Source: Bacillota bacterium
GTDB lineage: Bacteria; Bacillota; Clostridia; Oscillospirales; Ruminococcaceae
Direction: 5' to 3'
Length of the DNA: 64,000 nt
Assembly (NCBI GenBank): GCA_023433405.1
Contig: JAEZCT010000044.1
Span: forward strand, 62,001 to 126,000
Position 1 is the first letter of the stretch; each line of letters begins with the position of its first letter. A program made the position numbers and the translations under genes. Below, piece by piece: positions 9,068 through 18,191 of this stretch. The notes beneath the pieces are model-generated. The model did no database searches. It had not been told where the DNA came from and worked only from the letters and a program-made list of their open reading frames with translations.

Positions 9068-9979
9068 ATGCGTACCAATAACGTAAAAACCGCGCCCGGC
9101 AAAAGTGGCATTGTAAAATCCAAAAACAATAAAATCATCGATATCGTTGTGGTTTTATTTTCGGTTATCGCGGCGCTGCTCTGCCTGCTGCCTATGCTTA
9201 ACGTATTGGCAACCTCACTCAGCTCAGAGCTTGCCGTCATCAACCGTAAGGTTTTCTTCTGGCCGGTGGGATGGGATTTCTCGGCCTATGAAAGTGTGTT
9301 TTCCGACAAGAGCATGATTCGCTCCCTTGGGCTTACCGCGGTGCTGACCGCCGTAAGCGCAACGTTTTCCATGATTATGACCATCCTGTGCGCCTACCCC
9401 CTTTCGCAGAAAAAATTTGTGGGGCGCAAGCTGTTTAGCACAATTGTAATTATTACCATGTATTTTAACGCGGGTATCATCCCGGAGTACTTGAACATCA
9501 AGCGCTTAGGGCTGCTCGATAGCTTTTGGGTTTTGGTGCTGCCAATCGGCATCAGTGTTTTTAACGTCATCATCTTAAAATCGTTTTTCCTGAGCATTCC
9601 CGAAAGCCTGCAGGAATCCGCCGAGCTTGACGGGGCCTCCCACTGGGTGGTGCTCTCAAAAATCTACCTGCCGCTTTCCATGCCCGCGCTGGCGACATTA
9701 ACGCTGTTTTACGCGGTAAGCCGCTGGAACGGCTTCCAGGACGCGAGAATCTACATCTCAAGCGCGCAACTATACCCCATCCAGTATAAGCTGTATCAGA
9801 TTATCAGCAACCTTTCTTCTGTGGAAGCGAATATGGAGGGTGTTGCCGCCGCAAGGGTGGCAACCGAAAGTATGAAGTCGGCAAGCATAATCTTTGCCAC
9901 ACTGCCGATTCTCATGATCTATCCCTGGCTGCAGCGCTATTTTGTGGCGGGTGTAACCGTGGGCGCGGTAAAGGAATAA
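9068..9979 (+). CDS. CUT1 sugar ABC transporter permease, LplC type (second importer)
   Basis: 303 aa, six predicted membrane segments. Coupling loop ESAELDGASHWVVLSKIYLP. The C-terminal ending QRYFVAGVTVGAVKE is typical of the family. ATG 9068 is used because AGAAAGGA ends 8 nt upstream; ATG 9059 overlaps that site. Pairs with the LplB-type subunit at 7972. No ATPase gene is nearby. Confidence 0.9.
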   Translation: MRTNNVKTAPGKSGIVKSKNNKIIDIVVVLFSVIAALLCLLPMLNVLATSLSSELAVINRKVFFWPVGWDFSAYESVFSDKSMIRSLGLTAVLTAVSATFSMIMTILCAYPLSQKKFVGRKLFSTIVIITMYFNAGIIPEYLNIKRLGLLDSFWVLVLPIGISVFNVIILKSFFLSIPESLQESAELDGASHWVVLSKIYLPLSMPALATLTLFYAVSRWNGFQDARIYISSAQLYPIQYKLYQIISNLSSVEANMEGVAAARVATESMKSASIIFATLPILMIYPWLQRYFVAGVTVGAVKE

Positions 9980-10002
9980 GAACCATTTGTATCTGACCCC
10001 CA

Positions 10003-10064
10003 ACATGCCGAACAGGGGTACCATCACTGCAACATACTCGGCATGTAAAAATAAGCCCCTTTTT
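10003..10064 (+). terminator. Hairpin between permease and binding-protein genes
   Basis: ACATGCCGA (10003-10011) pairs with TCGGCATGT (10038-10046). An alternative pairing of AGGGG with CCCCT ends directly before TTTTTT (to 10064). Probably a partial terminator or mRNA stabiliser that sets different levels for permease and binding protein. Confidence 0.4.
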
Positions 10065-10095
10065 TAAAATCAAAAAAATGGAGGAATCTTACGCC

Positions 10096-11718
10096 ATGAG
10101 GAAAAAATCTATACTCCGCTTAGTCTCTGTGGCAGCTGTAATTACCATTCTCTTTGGTCTTGCGGCCTGCGCAAACCCATCCTCAAACACGCCCAGTTCG
10201 TCCTCTGCACAGTCTTCTGCTGGTGGTTCCAGTGAAGCAAAAGGCGAACCCACTAAGCTGAAGGTCGAGGTTTTCGACCGCGCGGTGCAAGGCGGCAGCG
10301 ATCCCACCGACAACTTCTGGACGGATTGGCTCAAGGAGCAGATGCTTGAGCGCCACAACATTGAGGTTACCTATGTTAGCGTTCCGCGTTCCGAAGAGAT
10401 TCAGCAGCTCAACGCGCTGATGGCCGGCGGAGACGCACCGGATATCGTATTTACCTACACCCAGAGCGTCGCATACAACTACTACAAGCAGGGCGGCCTC
10501 GCTGACCTGACCGATGCGGTAGAGCAGTATGGCGCCACCCTTAAAAGCTACCTTGGCGACGACGTTTTGACCTATGGACAGTTTGACGGCAGACAGTACA
10601 TTATTCCCGCCAAGCGTGTCATTCGTGCCAGCGGCATTACCTTTATGCGCAAGGATTGGCTCGACGCGGTAGGACTTGCTGTTCCCACCAACAAGGATGA
10701 GTTCTTTAATGCACTGGTAGCGTTTAAAGAGCAGAACCCCGGCAAGGTTGAGAAGCCCATTCCCTATGGCGCTCACGCCGACCTGCCTGCTGCGATGAAC
10801 AACATCCTTGATTCCTTTATTGACTCCAACATGACCGAGGAGCAGGCGTTTGTATTGGGCGTCGCGGCAAATAACGGCGCGACTACCCTGATGTACCCGG
10901 GCTTTAAGGACGGCGTGCGTTACCTGAACAAAATGTATAACGCAGGCCTGATTGATCCCCAGTTCCCGCTGTACAAGGATTCGGCTCCCTACAACGATTT
11001 AATTTCTCAGGGAGTTGTCGGTGCCTTCAGCATGGTTTATGACGGCGCTATCCGTACATCCCCCGGCCTGTACAACAACATGAAGGCTATTGTTCCCACC
11101 GCCGAGATTATCCCCGTTGACTGCTTCCAGGATAACGCGGGCAAAACCACAAAGCAGCTGTATCTGCCCACCGGTATCTACAACTTCGTTCCCGCTTCTT
11201 CCAAGAACGTAGAGGGCGCTGTAAAGTACCTGGATTTGCTGTGCGAGGACGACGTTCGCACCTTTATCACCACCGGTGAGGAAGGCGTAAACCATACCAA
11301 GGATGAAAACGGCATTCCGGTTATGATTAACCTGCAAAACGACAGACGTATGATGAATTCCGCCTCAAACCTTGACTATGCACTTATTGTGAATGGTGTT
11401 GACCTTGGCAATGCCGATAAGAACCTTGAGGTTATGTCCAAGAGCTATGAGGCCGGCTATGAGGACCTGTTTAAGAAGTCCTATGACATCGCGATGAAGG
11501 ACGGCGTAGTGTTTAACAACCTGCTGGTGCCGTTTGATTCCGAGGCGCAGTTCACCACAACACTGGGCGACAAGCGCAGAGAGATTCTCGCCGCCGCCAT
11601 CACCGCGTCCGAAGCGAACTTTGACAAGGTGTACGACGCAGGCATTGCAGAGTGGCTGGCTATGGGCGGACAGCAGTGTATTGACGACCGCCAGGCCTTC
11701 TGGAACGCGAACTCCTAA
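10096..11718 (+). CDS. Sugar-binding lipoprotein of ABC importer (second system)
   Basis: 540 aa extracellular solute-binding protein of the LplA type. Signal peptide MRKKSILRLV...GLAAC has its lipobox Cys at residue 25. It is followed by a Ser/Asn-rich linker (~26-52) and the binding fold. Start ATG 10096 lies 10 nt after GGAGG; ATG 10078 overlaps that site. Here the binding protein is last in the operon, the reverse of the order in the other two importers. Ligand unknown. Confidence 0.92.
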   Translation: MRKKSILRLVSVAAVITILFGLAACANPSSNTPSSSSAQSSAGGSSEAKGEPTKLKVEVFDRAVQGGSDPTDNFWTDWLKEQMLERHNIEVTYVSVPRSEEIQQLNALMAGGDAPDIVFTYTQSVAYNYYKQGGLADLTDAVEQYGATLKSYLGDDVLTYGQFDGRQYIIPAKRVIRASGITFMRKDWLDAVGLAVPTNKDEFFNALVAFKEQNPGKVEKPIPYGAHADLPAAMNNILDSFIDSNMTEEQAFVLGVAANNGATTLMYPGFKDGVRYLNKMYNAGLIDPQFPLYKDSAPYNDLISQGVVGAFSMVYDGAIRTSPGLYNNMKAIVPTAEIIPVDCFQDNAGKTTKQLYLPTGIYNFVPASSKNVEGAVKYLDLLCEDDVRTFITTGEEGVNHTKDENGIPVMINLQNDRRMMNSASNLDYALIVNGVDLGNADKNLEVMSKSYEAGYEDLFKKSYDIAMKDGVVFNNLLVPFDSEAQFTTTLGDKRREILAAAITASEANFDKVYDAGIAEWLAMGGQQCIDDRQAFWNANS

Positions 11719-11813
11719 ATTAGGAACAGTTCTAACAGCGTAGACCGACTGCTTAAGGCTTTACAGCCGCCGGGGCAAGCCCCGGCGGGGAGGTCTTAAG
11801 GGATAACGAGATG

Positions 11814-11861
11814 GGGGGAATAAGGCAGGTCACGCATTTATGCGTGAGTGCTTATTCCCCC
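11814..11861. terminator. Strong hairpin between SBP and AraC genes
   Basis: GGGGGAATAAG (11814-11824) pairs with CTTATTCCCCC (11851-11861), with an inner stem CACGCA/TGCGTG (11831-11846). A second GC hairpin, CCGCCGGGGC/GCCCCGGCGG, lies just upstream at about 11769-11790. Neither has a clear poly-U tail. It separates the convergent operons, so probably a transcription barrier. Confidence 0.5.
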
Positions 11862-11874
11862 AATCTATAAGTAA

Positions 11875-11920
11875 TACTAATCCTCTCAAAATGTGTGAAA
11901 TTTTAAATCGGCCATTAGCA
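11875..11920. repeat. Palindromic element, internally deleted copy
   Basis: 46 bp with ends TACTAAT and ATTAGCA and short arms. It looks like a deletion derivative of the ~100-bp element. Preceded by TAA but not followed by it. Confidence 0.5.
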
Positions 11921-11953
11921 CAACGCTAATTCTCCACTAAAAGTATACACCCT

Positions 11954-12808
11954 CTACCCTACGGTCTTTTTATACTGGCCGGGCGATATCCCAACGGTCT
12001 TTTTAAAGCTGCGAATGAAGTTGGAATAATCGGAAAAGCCCGATTGATAACACGCCTCGGATACGTTTTTCCCTTCGCTGAGCAGAGCCTTTGACTGTGT
12101 GATACGCTCCTCCAGAATATAGGAACGCAAGGTAAGCCCTGTGTATTTTTTAAACTCCCGGCTGAGATAGGTGCCGCTTAAAAAGAAATGCTTTTCGAGA
12201 TGCTCAAGGTAGATAGGCTCGTCGATGTGTTCTTTAATACACAGCATCATCTCCCGAATTAAGTCCGGCATGATGTTGACGCGCTGATGCGCCGAGCCCT
12301 GATAGCTTGTATTGATGGCGACCAAAAGCTGTGAGGTTAAAGCATCCGCCAGAATATCGTTGCCGTACCCGTCATTAGCAAGGCAGTGCTCCAGCTCGTG
12401 GGCTATTAAAACAATCTGCTTTATCTGCTCGTTGTTAAGGTGGATAATCTTCTTTTCCCCGCGCGGATGAGATTCAAAGCACTCGAGTAAATTGGTTTTC
12501 GCGCTGGAAAGTCTGTCTATAACCGACTGTTTTATATGAAAGCAGATTCTCTCATATATCTTTTCGTCAAAGCAAACAGCCCGGTGCAGCTCGTCGGGGT
12601 TAATTAAAATCATATCCCCATGAGACAGGTAATAACATGCCTGCTCTACATAATAGTGGATATCCCCCCGCAAAAAGAGCAAAATTTCGTATGCGTTATG
12701 TCTATGATACGGAAACGTCTGTGCTGTCCAGCCCTCTCGAGAATACCGGTGGAAGCATTGGACTGGTTTGTTAACTGGAACAAGCTGGTTTTGCAAAGAA
12801 TGGACCAC
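11954..12808 (-). CDS. AraC family transcriptional regulator
   Basis: 284 aa. The N-terminal cupin-like sensing domain contains FPYHRHNAYEILLFLRG and GDMILINPDELHR. The C-terminal ~100 residues are a double helix-turn-helix (LSREFKKYTGLTL; YQSGFSDYSNFIRSFKKTVG). Start is GTG 12808, 7 nt after AAGGAGG; the long upstream frame has no ribosome site and would run into the neighbour. Divergent from the Gfo/Idh/MocA genes with 72 bp between them, so it probably regulates these and perhaps the adjacent importer in response to a sugar. Confidence 0.9.
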   Translation of the reverse strand: MVHSLQNQLVPVNKPVQCFHRYSREGWTAQTFPYHRHNAYEILLFLRGDIHYYVEQACYYLSHGDMILINPDELHRAVCFDEKIYERICFHIKQSVIDRLSSAKTNLLECFESHPRGEKKIIHLNNEQIKQIVLIAHELEHCLANDGYGNDILADALTSQLLVAINTSYQGSAHQRVNIMPDLIREMMLCIKEHIDEPIYLEHLEKHFFLSGTYLSREFKKYTGLTLRSYILEERITQSKALLSEGKNVSEACYQSGFSDYSNFIRSFKKTVGISPGQYKKTVG

Positions 12809-12880
12809 GTTAATTCCTCCTTGAAATAGGACTGTAATTGTTTGACAATACATCAACAAAGAAAGAAAGAAGGCTCTATT

Positions 12881-14041
12881 GTGATTTACGCAGCTATCGT
12901 AGGCACCGGGGGTATTGCTCCCGCCCATGTGCGCGGGTTGACGGCTTTTCCTGACCGGTGCAAAATCGTCGCTATGGCGGACATCTACCCCGAAAAAGCG
13001 GAGGCCATGAAGAAGGAGTTTAATCTGGATTGTGAAATTTTCAGCGACCATCAGAAAATGCTGGAATCCGGCTTAAAAATCGATATTATACACATCTGCA
13101 CCCCACCCTATGTCCATGCGGAGATTGCCATTAACTGCATGAACGCGGGCAAGCATGTGGTGGTGGAAAAACCAATGGCCACCTGCCTTGAGGAATGTGA
13201 CCGGATGCTGGAGGCTGAAAAGCGCAATGGCGTTACCCTTGCCTGTATTGCGCAAAACAGGTTCCGCGACCCGATATCCAAGCTCAAAGCCTTGGTGGAC
13301 AGCAAAATAGCCGGTAAGCTTCGGTGCGCCCATGTCAATTCCATGTGGTGGAGAGGCCACAGCTACTACGATCTTTGGTGGAGAGGACTGTGGGAGAAAG
13401 AGGGCGGCGGCCCCACACTCAATCACGCCGTCCATCATATCGATATGATTAACTGGATACAGGGCGGGCTGCCCCAGGAGGTTACCGCGGTGCTCGCTAA
13501 TGTCATGCACGACAACTCGGAGGTAGAGGACCTTTCCTTTGCCATCTTAAAGTATCAGGATGGCTCTGTCGCGCAGGTTACCAGCTCGGTGGTGCATCAT
13601 GGAGAGGAGCAAGGACTGGTAATTCAGTGTGAGAATGCAAAGCTGCAAGCACCCTGGGACTGCTTTGCCTCCATATCCAGGCCAAACGGGTTCCCCATCC
13701 GCAACGAGTCGCTGGAGAAGGAGATTAACGATACCTATCAGGCGATACCGGCGTTAGTTCATATTGCCCACACCGGGGAAATCGACGATATTCTGTCCGC
13801 GTTGGAAAACGGCAGGGCGCCGATGATTACCGGAGCGGACGGAAGAAAGACGGTGGAGCTTATTACCGCAATCTATAAATCAGGATGCCTAAAAAAGACA
13901 GTTACCCTTCCCATAGACAATACCGACGAATACTACCGCTTCGAGGGAATCCTTAAAAACGCCATCTACTTCTACAAAAAAGGAAAAGCGGTGGAAAACT
14001 TTGACGCCGACACCATTTCTGTCGGCAATTATGAGAAATAA
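12881..14041 (+). CDS. Gfo/Idh/MocA family oxidoreductase (2 of 4)
   Basis: 386 aa. Rossmann motif GTGGIAPAH, catalytic VVEKPMA, and the family helix GGGPTLNHAVHHIDMINW. Start is GTG 12881, about 8 nt after AAGAAGG; the upstream TTG at 12842 has no site. First of three oxidoreductases in one direction, divergent from the AraC gene. A ~30-residue C-terminal extension ends with an aspartate-rich stretch. Substrate unknown. Confidence 0.9.
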   Translation: MIYAAIVGTGGIAPAHVRGLTAFPDRCKIVAMADIYPEKAEAMKKEFNLDCEIFSDHQKMLESGLKIDIIHICTPPYVHAEIAINCMNAGKHVVVEKPMATCLEECDRMLEAEKRNGVTLACIAQNRFRDPISKLKALVDSKIAGKLRCAHVNSMWWRGHSYYDLWWRGLWEKEGGGPTLNHAVHHIDMINWIQGGLPQEVTAVLANVMHDNSEVEDLSFAILKYQDGSVAQVTSSVVHHGEEQGLVIQCENAKLQAPWDCFASISRPNGFPIRNESLEKEINDTYQAIPALVHIAHTGEIDDILSALENGRAPMITGADGRKTVELITAIYKSGCLKKTVTLPIDNTDEYYRFEGILKNAIYFYKKGKAVENFDADTISVGNYEK

Positions 14042-14108
14042 GGTACGGCATGTTTCATAATGCTATCACCCGTTTTGATGCAGATTTTTATGAATAGTTA
14101 TGCCGAAA

Positions 14109-14163
14109 ATAGTATTATACCATACTTTATTCATTACACTCTTATAAATCGGATATTCGTATA
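14109..14163. repeat. Palindromic element, degenerate copy
   Basis: Between two oxidoreductase genes. It starts TAGTATTA and ends AATCGGATATTCGTATA, the right-arm sequence of the intact elements. The left arm is mostly lost. Confidence 0.4.
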
Positions 14164-14211
14164 AACGGGATTTGCCTTACTTAAGAGCAAAGGAAAGGGT
14201 TTTATTTCACA

Positions 14212-15231
14212 ATGAAAAGTGCAATCGTAGGATGCGGCGCCATCGCTAAGGTTCATGCGCAGGCAATCCTCAAACTGCCCGATACGGAGCTGGTTGCGTT
14301 CGCGGATATCCTGCCGGACAGGGCGGAGAGATTCGCGCGAGACTTTGGCAATAACAGCGGCAGGGCATATTCGAGCTTGGAAGCAATGGTGCAAGAGGAG
14401 CAAATTGATATCTTACATATCTGTACGCCTCATTATTTGCATATCCCTATGGCTGTTTATGCCATGGCGCACAAAATACATGTTTTCATGGAAAAGCCGC
14501 CCGCAATTTCGGAACAGCAGCTGCTTGAGCTGCAACGCGCTGAGACTGGGGCGCGCTTGGGCGTGTGCTTTCAAAACCGCTACAACGGAAGCGTGCAGGC
14601 TATTAGAACACTGCTGCAGTCGGGTGAAGCGGGCGCGGTAAAAGGCGCGCGGGCATTTCTCACCTGGAGCCGCGGCGAGAAATATTACACGGAGAGCGGC
14701 TGGAGGGGCAGTATGGAGACCGAGGGTGGCGGCGTGTTAATCAATCAGGCCATTCACACCCTGGATTTACTGATATACCTGCTCGGCGACCCGGTTTGGG
14801 TGGAGGGTACCGTCAGCAATCATCATTGCAAGGGCATTATTAATGTAGAGGATACCTCGGAAGCCTATATTCAATTTGAAAATATGGCGGTTAATTTTTA
14901 CGCAACCAACGGTTACTGTGCAAATGCCGCCGTGCTGATAGAGCTTGTATGCGAGAATATGGTGATTCGCATGGAAGAAACCGAGCTTACCTGCCTGTAC
15001 CCGGACGGTACAAAAAAGCACATGCTCTACAACCAAGGTTCGGTTACCGGTAAGGATTATTGGGGGAGCGGGCATATGGCGTGCATCAGCCATTTTTACC
15101 ATTGCATCCGTCACAACGAGCCCTTCCCCATCGGCATGGACGAGGCCTCGAAGTCGCTCAGACTGATCCTTGGCATCTATGAATCCGCAAAAAGCAAAAA
15201 GATTGTCGCGCTAAAAAACGCGCAGGAGTAA
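14212..15231 (+). CDS. Gfo/Idh/MocA family oxidoreductase (3 of 4)
   Basis: 339 aa. Rossmann motif GCGAIAKVH at residues ~8-16, MEKPPA with the catalytic Lys, and GGGVLINQAIHTLDLLIYLL with the active-site His. Ribosome site AAAGGAAAGGG lies ~12 nt before ATG 14212. Its stop is 14 bp before the next oxidoreductase, so the two are probably co-translated. Substrate unknown. Confidence 0.9.
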   Translation: MKSAIVGCGAIAKVHAQAILKLPDTELVAFADILPDRAERFARDFGNNSGRAYSSLEAMVQEEQIDILHICTPHYLHIPMAVYAMAHKIHVFMEKPPAISEQQLLELQRAETGARLGVCFQNRYNGSVQAIRTLLQSGEAGAVKGARAFLTWSRGEKYYTESGWRGSMETEGGGVLINQAIHTLDLLIYLLGDPVWVEGTVSNHHCKGIINVEDTSEAYIQFENMAVNFYATNGYCANAAVLIELVCENMVIRMEETELTCLYPDGTKKHMLYNQGSVTGKDYWGSGHMACISHFYHCIRHNEPFPIGMDEASKSLRLILGIYESAKSKKIVALKNAQE

Positions 15232-15245
15232 CGGAGGAAAACACT

Positions 15246-16319
15246 ATGCAGGCATCAAACGGCATGAATTATGCCCCCACGGGCATACCAAACGCGGTGG
15301 TAAAGGAAAACGAGTTTGTCTTTGCCGTAATCGCACTGGATCATGGGCACATCTATGGGATGTGCAACGGTCTGACCGAAGCGGGCGCAACCATGAAATA
15401 TGTTTACGACCAAGACCCTGAAAAGATAAAGGGCTTTTGCGAGAAGTTCCCAAGCGTAAAGGTGGCGGCCAGCGAGCAGGAAATACTCGACGACCCGGAG
15501 GTTAAGCTTGTCGCGGGCGCGGCAATTCCATCGGAGCGCTGTGCGCTGGGCCTTCGCGTGATGAGCGCCGGTAAGGACTATTTTACCGATAAGGCCCCCA
15601 TGACCACCCTTGAGCAGCTTGAGCTTGCAAAGGCAAAGGTCGTGGAAACCGGCAAAAAGTATATGGTGTACTACAGCGAGCGCCTGCATGTAGAAAGCGC
15701 GGTTTTTGCAGGACAGCTGGTGAAGGAAGGCGCAATCGGCAGGGTAATTCAGGTGATCGGCTTGGGGCCGCACCGGTTAAGCGCCGGTATTCGTCCCCGC
15801 TGGTTCTTTGAAAAGGAACGCTACGGCGGCATACTTTGTGATATTGGCAGCCATCAGATTGAACAGTACCTCTACTTTGCCGATGTAAAGGATGCGACGG
15901 TAGTGAGAAGCCAGATTGGCAACTACAACAACCCCGAGCACCCAGGACTTGATGATTTTGGCGAGGCGATGCTGGTAGGTGACAATGGCGCAACCAATTA
16001 TTTCAGGGTGGACTGGTTTACCCCAAGCGGACTCAAAACATGGGGCGACGGCAGAACGGTTATTCTGGGAACAGACGGCTATATCGAGATTCGCAAGTAT
16101 GTTAATATCTCGACCGATCAGGGTCCAAACCATGTGTTTTTGGTTAACGGCGAGAAGGAACAGCACTTTGAGGTAAATGGTAAGGTCGGGTATCCCTATT
16201 TCGGTCAGCTCATTTTGGACTGCATGAACAGAACTGAAAACGCGATGACGCAGGCACACGCCTTCAAGGCGGCGGAGCTATGCATCAAGGCGCAAATGCA
16301 GGCGGTTAAAGTCAAGTAA
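15246..16319 (+). CDS. Divergent Gfo/Idh/MocA-type oxidoreductase (4 of 4)
   Basis: 357 aa. Distant from the other three. The expected glycine-rich dinucleotide loop is replaced by ALDHGHIYGM, and the EKP motif by TDKAPM, keeping the Lys. The C-terminal domain retains GGILCDIGSHQIEQYLYFA with the conserved His, and a long DGYIEIR segment. Such proteins may use a different cofactor mode or act with the neighbouring enzyme. ATG 15246 follows GGAGG by 7 nt. Confidence 0.85.
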   Translation: MQASNGMNYAPTGIPNAVVKENEFVFAVIALDHGHIYGMCNGLTEAGATMKYVYDQDPEKIKGFCEKFPSVKVAASEQEILDDPEVKLVAGAAIPSERCALGLRVMSAGKDYFTDKAPMTTLEQLELAKAKVVETGKKYMVYYSERLHVESAVFAGQLVKEGAIGRVIQVIGLGPHRLSAGIRPRWFFEKERYGGILCDIGSHQIEQYLYFADVKDATVVRSQIGNYNNPEHPGLDDFGEAMLVGDNGATNYFRVDWFTPSGLKTWGDGRTVILGTDGYIEIRKYVNISTDQGPNHVFLVNGEKEQHFEVNGKVGYPYFGQLILDCMNRTENAMTQAHAFKAAELCIKAQMQAVKVK

Positions 16320-16448
16320 TATCTGATTTTGCCTTCACTCAAGCTGTGGGTTCGGTAGCAGAATGGCAGCTATACTTTTAAGAATGAACCAAATTAAGCA
16401 ATGCGCTTGGAACCCTGGTTAAAAACAGGGTCGAAGAGAACCCGCAAT

Positions 16449-16488
16449 AAGCCGCGTGGTGGCGATACATTTTGCCGTCACGCGGCTT
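16449..16488. terminator. Bidirectional terminator
   Basis: AAGCCGCGTG (16449-16458) pairs with CACGCGGCTT (16479-16488), then TTCTTT. It separates the converging oxidoreductase and GH51 genes. Confidence 0.75.
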
Positions 16489-16533
16489 TTCTTTGCGCTT
16501 CTTTTATGAAGTTAATTGAGTATGAAATCGGTT

Positions 16534-18069
16534 TTAGCTTTCAAGGGTCAGCAAAACCACCGAATTTGGGGGCATTTGCACCAAGAGCTGGTCTTCGGTC
16601 ATCGTGAACCCTTGGAAGGCCTCGGGCTTGACGGCCTCGGGCGCGTCAAAATCGTTATACGCCTGCATCCGGCTATGAGTCAGCGCGGTGCCGGTCACCC
16701 TGCTTACCGCAAAATCGGCGATGGAGCAGGAGACTTGTGCCTGTGCCGATGGGTCAATGTTGCAGAGTGTGATGTTGATTTTACCGTTGCCGCTCTTGGA
16801 TATAGAGGCGTTAACCTTGCTTAGCTGCTCGCCGCCGTAGGCATAATCATCCGTTACCATGGCAAAATCCAGCAGCCTCGCGTCCTGATGTACTTTATAA
16901 AGGTCATAGACATGATAGGTGGGCGTCAGCACCATTCTTTCACCGTCGGTGAGAATTAACGCCTGCAGCACGTTAATAACCTGCGCTATATTGGTCATGC
17001 GCACACGGTCGCAATGGTTGTTAAAGATATTTAGGCAGGTTGCCGCAACAACCGCGTCACGCATGGTGTTCTGCTGGTACAGGAAGCCTGGGTTTGTGCC
17101 GGGCTCGCAGTTAAACCAGGTGCCCCACTCGTCCACAATCAGCGCGACCTTTTTATCGGGGTCATACTTGTCCATGATGTGGGAATGCTCCGCCACAAGG
17201 GTCTCGGTATACAGGGCGGCCTTCATGGTGTCAAACCATTCCCTCTCGTCAAAATCCGTTGCCGAGCGTCGGTCTGTAAGGCCGGAGCCAACGTATCGGC
17301 GGTTGCCGTCAGGCAGGGTAAGCTCCTTAACCGGGTCACCCAGCCTTGTGTAATAGTGTAGCGCCAGGCCGTCCATATGCATCCCGGCCTCCCGCATAAG
17401 TACCTCGGTCCAATGGTAGTTATCCTTGCGAGGACCGGCCGCAATGCGGTAAATGCGGTTTTCGCCAAGGTCGCGCACATACTGGTTGTAGCGATTGTAC
17501 TCGTCGGCATAACGCTCGGCGGTCATCCGTCCGCCGCAGCCCCAGTTCTCATTGCCTACGCCAAAGTACTTGAGCTTCCACGGCTTTTCACGTCCGTTTT
17601 GCTGGCGGAGAACAGTCAGGGGCGATTTGCCGTCGAAGGTCATGTATTCTACCCACTCCTGCATCTCCTGCACCGTGCCGCTACCCACGTTGCCGCAGAT
17701 ATACGGCTCGGTATCCAGCAGCTCACACAGCTCAAAGAACTCGTGGGTACCGAAATGGTTGTTTTCCACAACCTTTCCCCAATGGGTGTTTACCATTTCC
17801 TTGCGGTCCTTTTTAGGTCCGATACCGTCCCGCCAGTGGTATTCGTCGGCAAAACAGCCGCCCGGCCAGCGAAGGCAGGGGATTTTTAAGCTCTTTAAAG
17901 CGGCTACAACATCGTTGCGAATTCCGTGGGTATTGGGTATGGGCGAGCTCTCGCCCACCCATATCCCCTCATACACACATTTGCCAAGGTGCTCGGCAAA
18001 ATGGCCGTAGATCATCCGGTCGATGGTGCTTTTTTCTTTTTTGGCGTTTATTACTATTTGGTTGGCCAT
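16534..18069 (-). CDS. abfA: Alpha-L-arabinofuranosidase, GH51
   Basis: 511 aa, close to the usual ~500 of intracellular GH51 enzymes, no signal peptide. It removes arabinofuranose from arabinoxylan or arabinan oligosaccharides. Acid/base E174 sits in VGNENWGCGG and the nucleophile E313 in ALIVDEWGTW. LRWPGGCFADEYHW is another family hallmark. A C-terminal beta-sandwich follows the barrel. Start ATG 18069 has AAGGGA upstream. Last gene of the minus-strand operon 23521-16534. Its product arabinose fits the pentose-phosphate enzymes encoded upstream. Confidence 0.95.
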   Translation of the reverse strand: MANQIVINAKKEKSTIDRMIYGHFAEHLGKCVYEGIWVGESSPIPNTHGIRNDVVAALKSLKIPCLRWPGGCFADEYHWRDGIGPKKDRKEMVNTHWGKVVENNHFGTHEFFELCELLDTEPYICGNVGSGTVQEMQEWVEYMTFDGKSPLTVLRQQNGREKPWKLKYFGVGNENWGCGGRMTAERYADEYNRYNQYVRDLGENRIYRIAAGPRKDNYHWTEVLMREAGMHMDGLALHYYTRLGDPVKELTLPDGNRRYVGSGLTDRRSATDFDEREWFDTMKAALYTETLVAEHSHIMDKYDPDKKVALIVDEWGTWFNCEPGTNPGFLYQQNTMRDAVVAATCLNIFNNHCDRVRMTNIAQVINVLQALILTDGERMVLTPTYHVYDLYKVHQDARLLDFAMVTDDYAYGGEQLSKVNASISKSGNGKINITLCNIDPSAQAQVSCSIADFAVSRVTGTALTHSRMQAYNDFDAPEAVKPEAFQGFTMTEDQLLVQMPPNSVVLLTLES

Positions 18070-18191
18070 CGTTATCCCTTCCGGTGCCGGGCTCAAGACC
18101 CGCAAAGGGTCAGCTTCTGCGGAATGAGGGCGGCATAAATAATATGATGATTTCAAGTATTTTAAATTTCTTTTGTGCGGATGGAACCGAA

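Noticed and set aside
16320..16533. Possible tRNA-like or riboswitch structure between oxidoreductase and GH51
   Set aside because: Only a terminator and a short AACCCTG/CAGGGT hairpin; no cloverleaf or known aptamer core.
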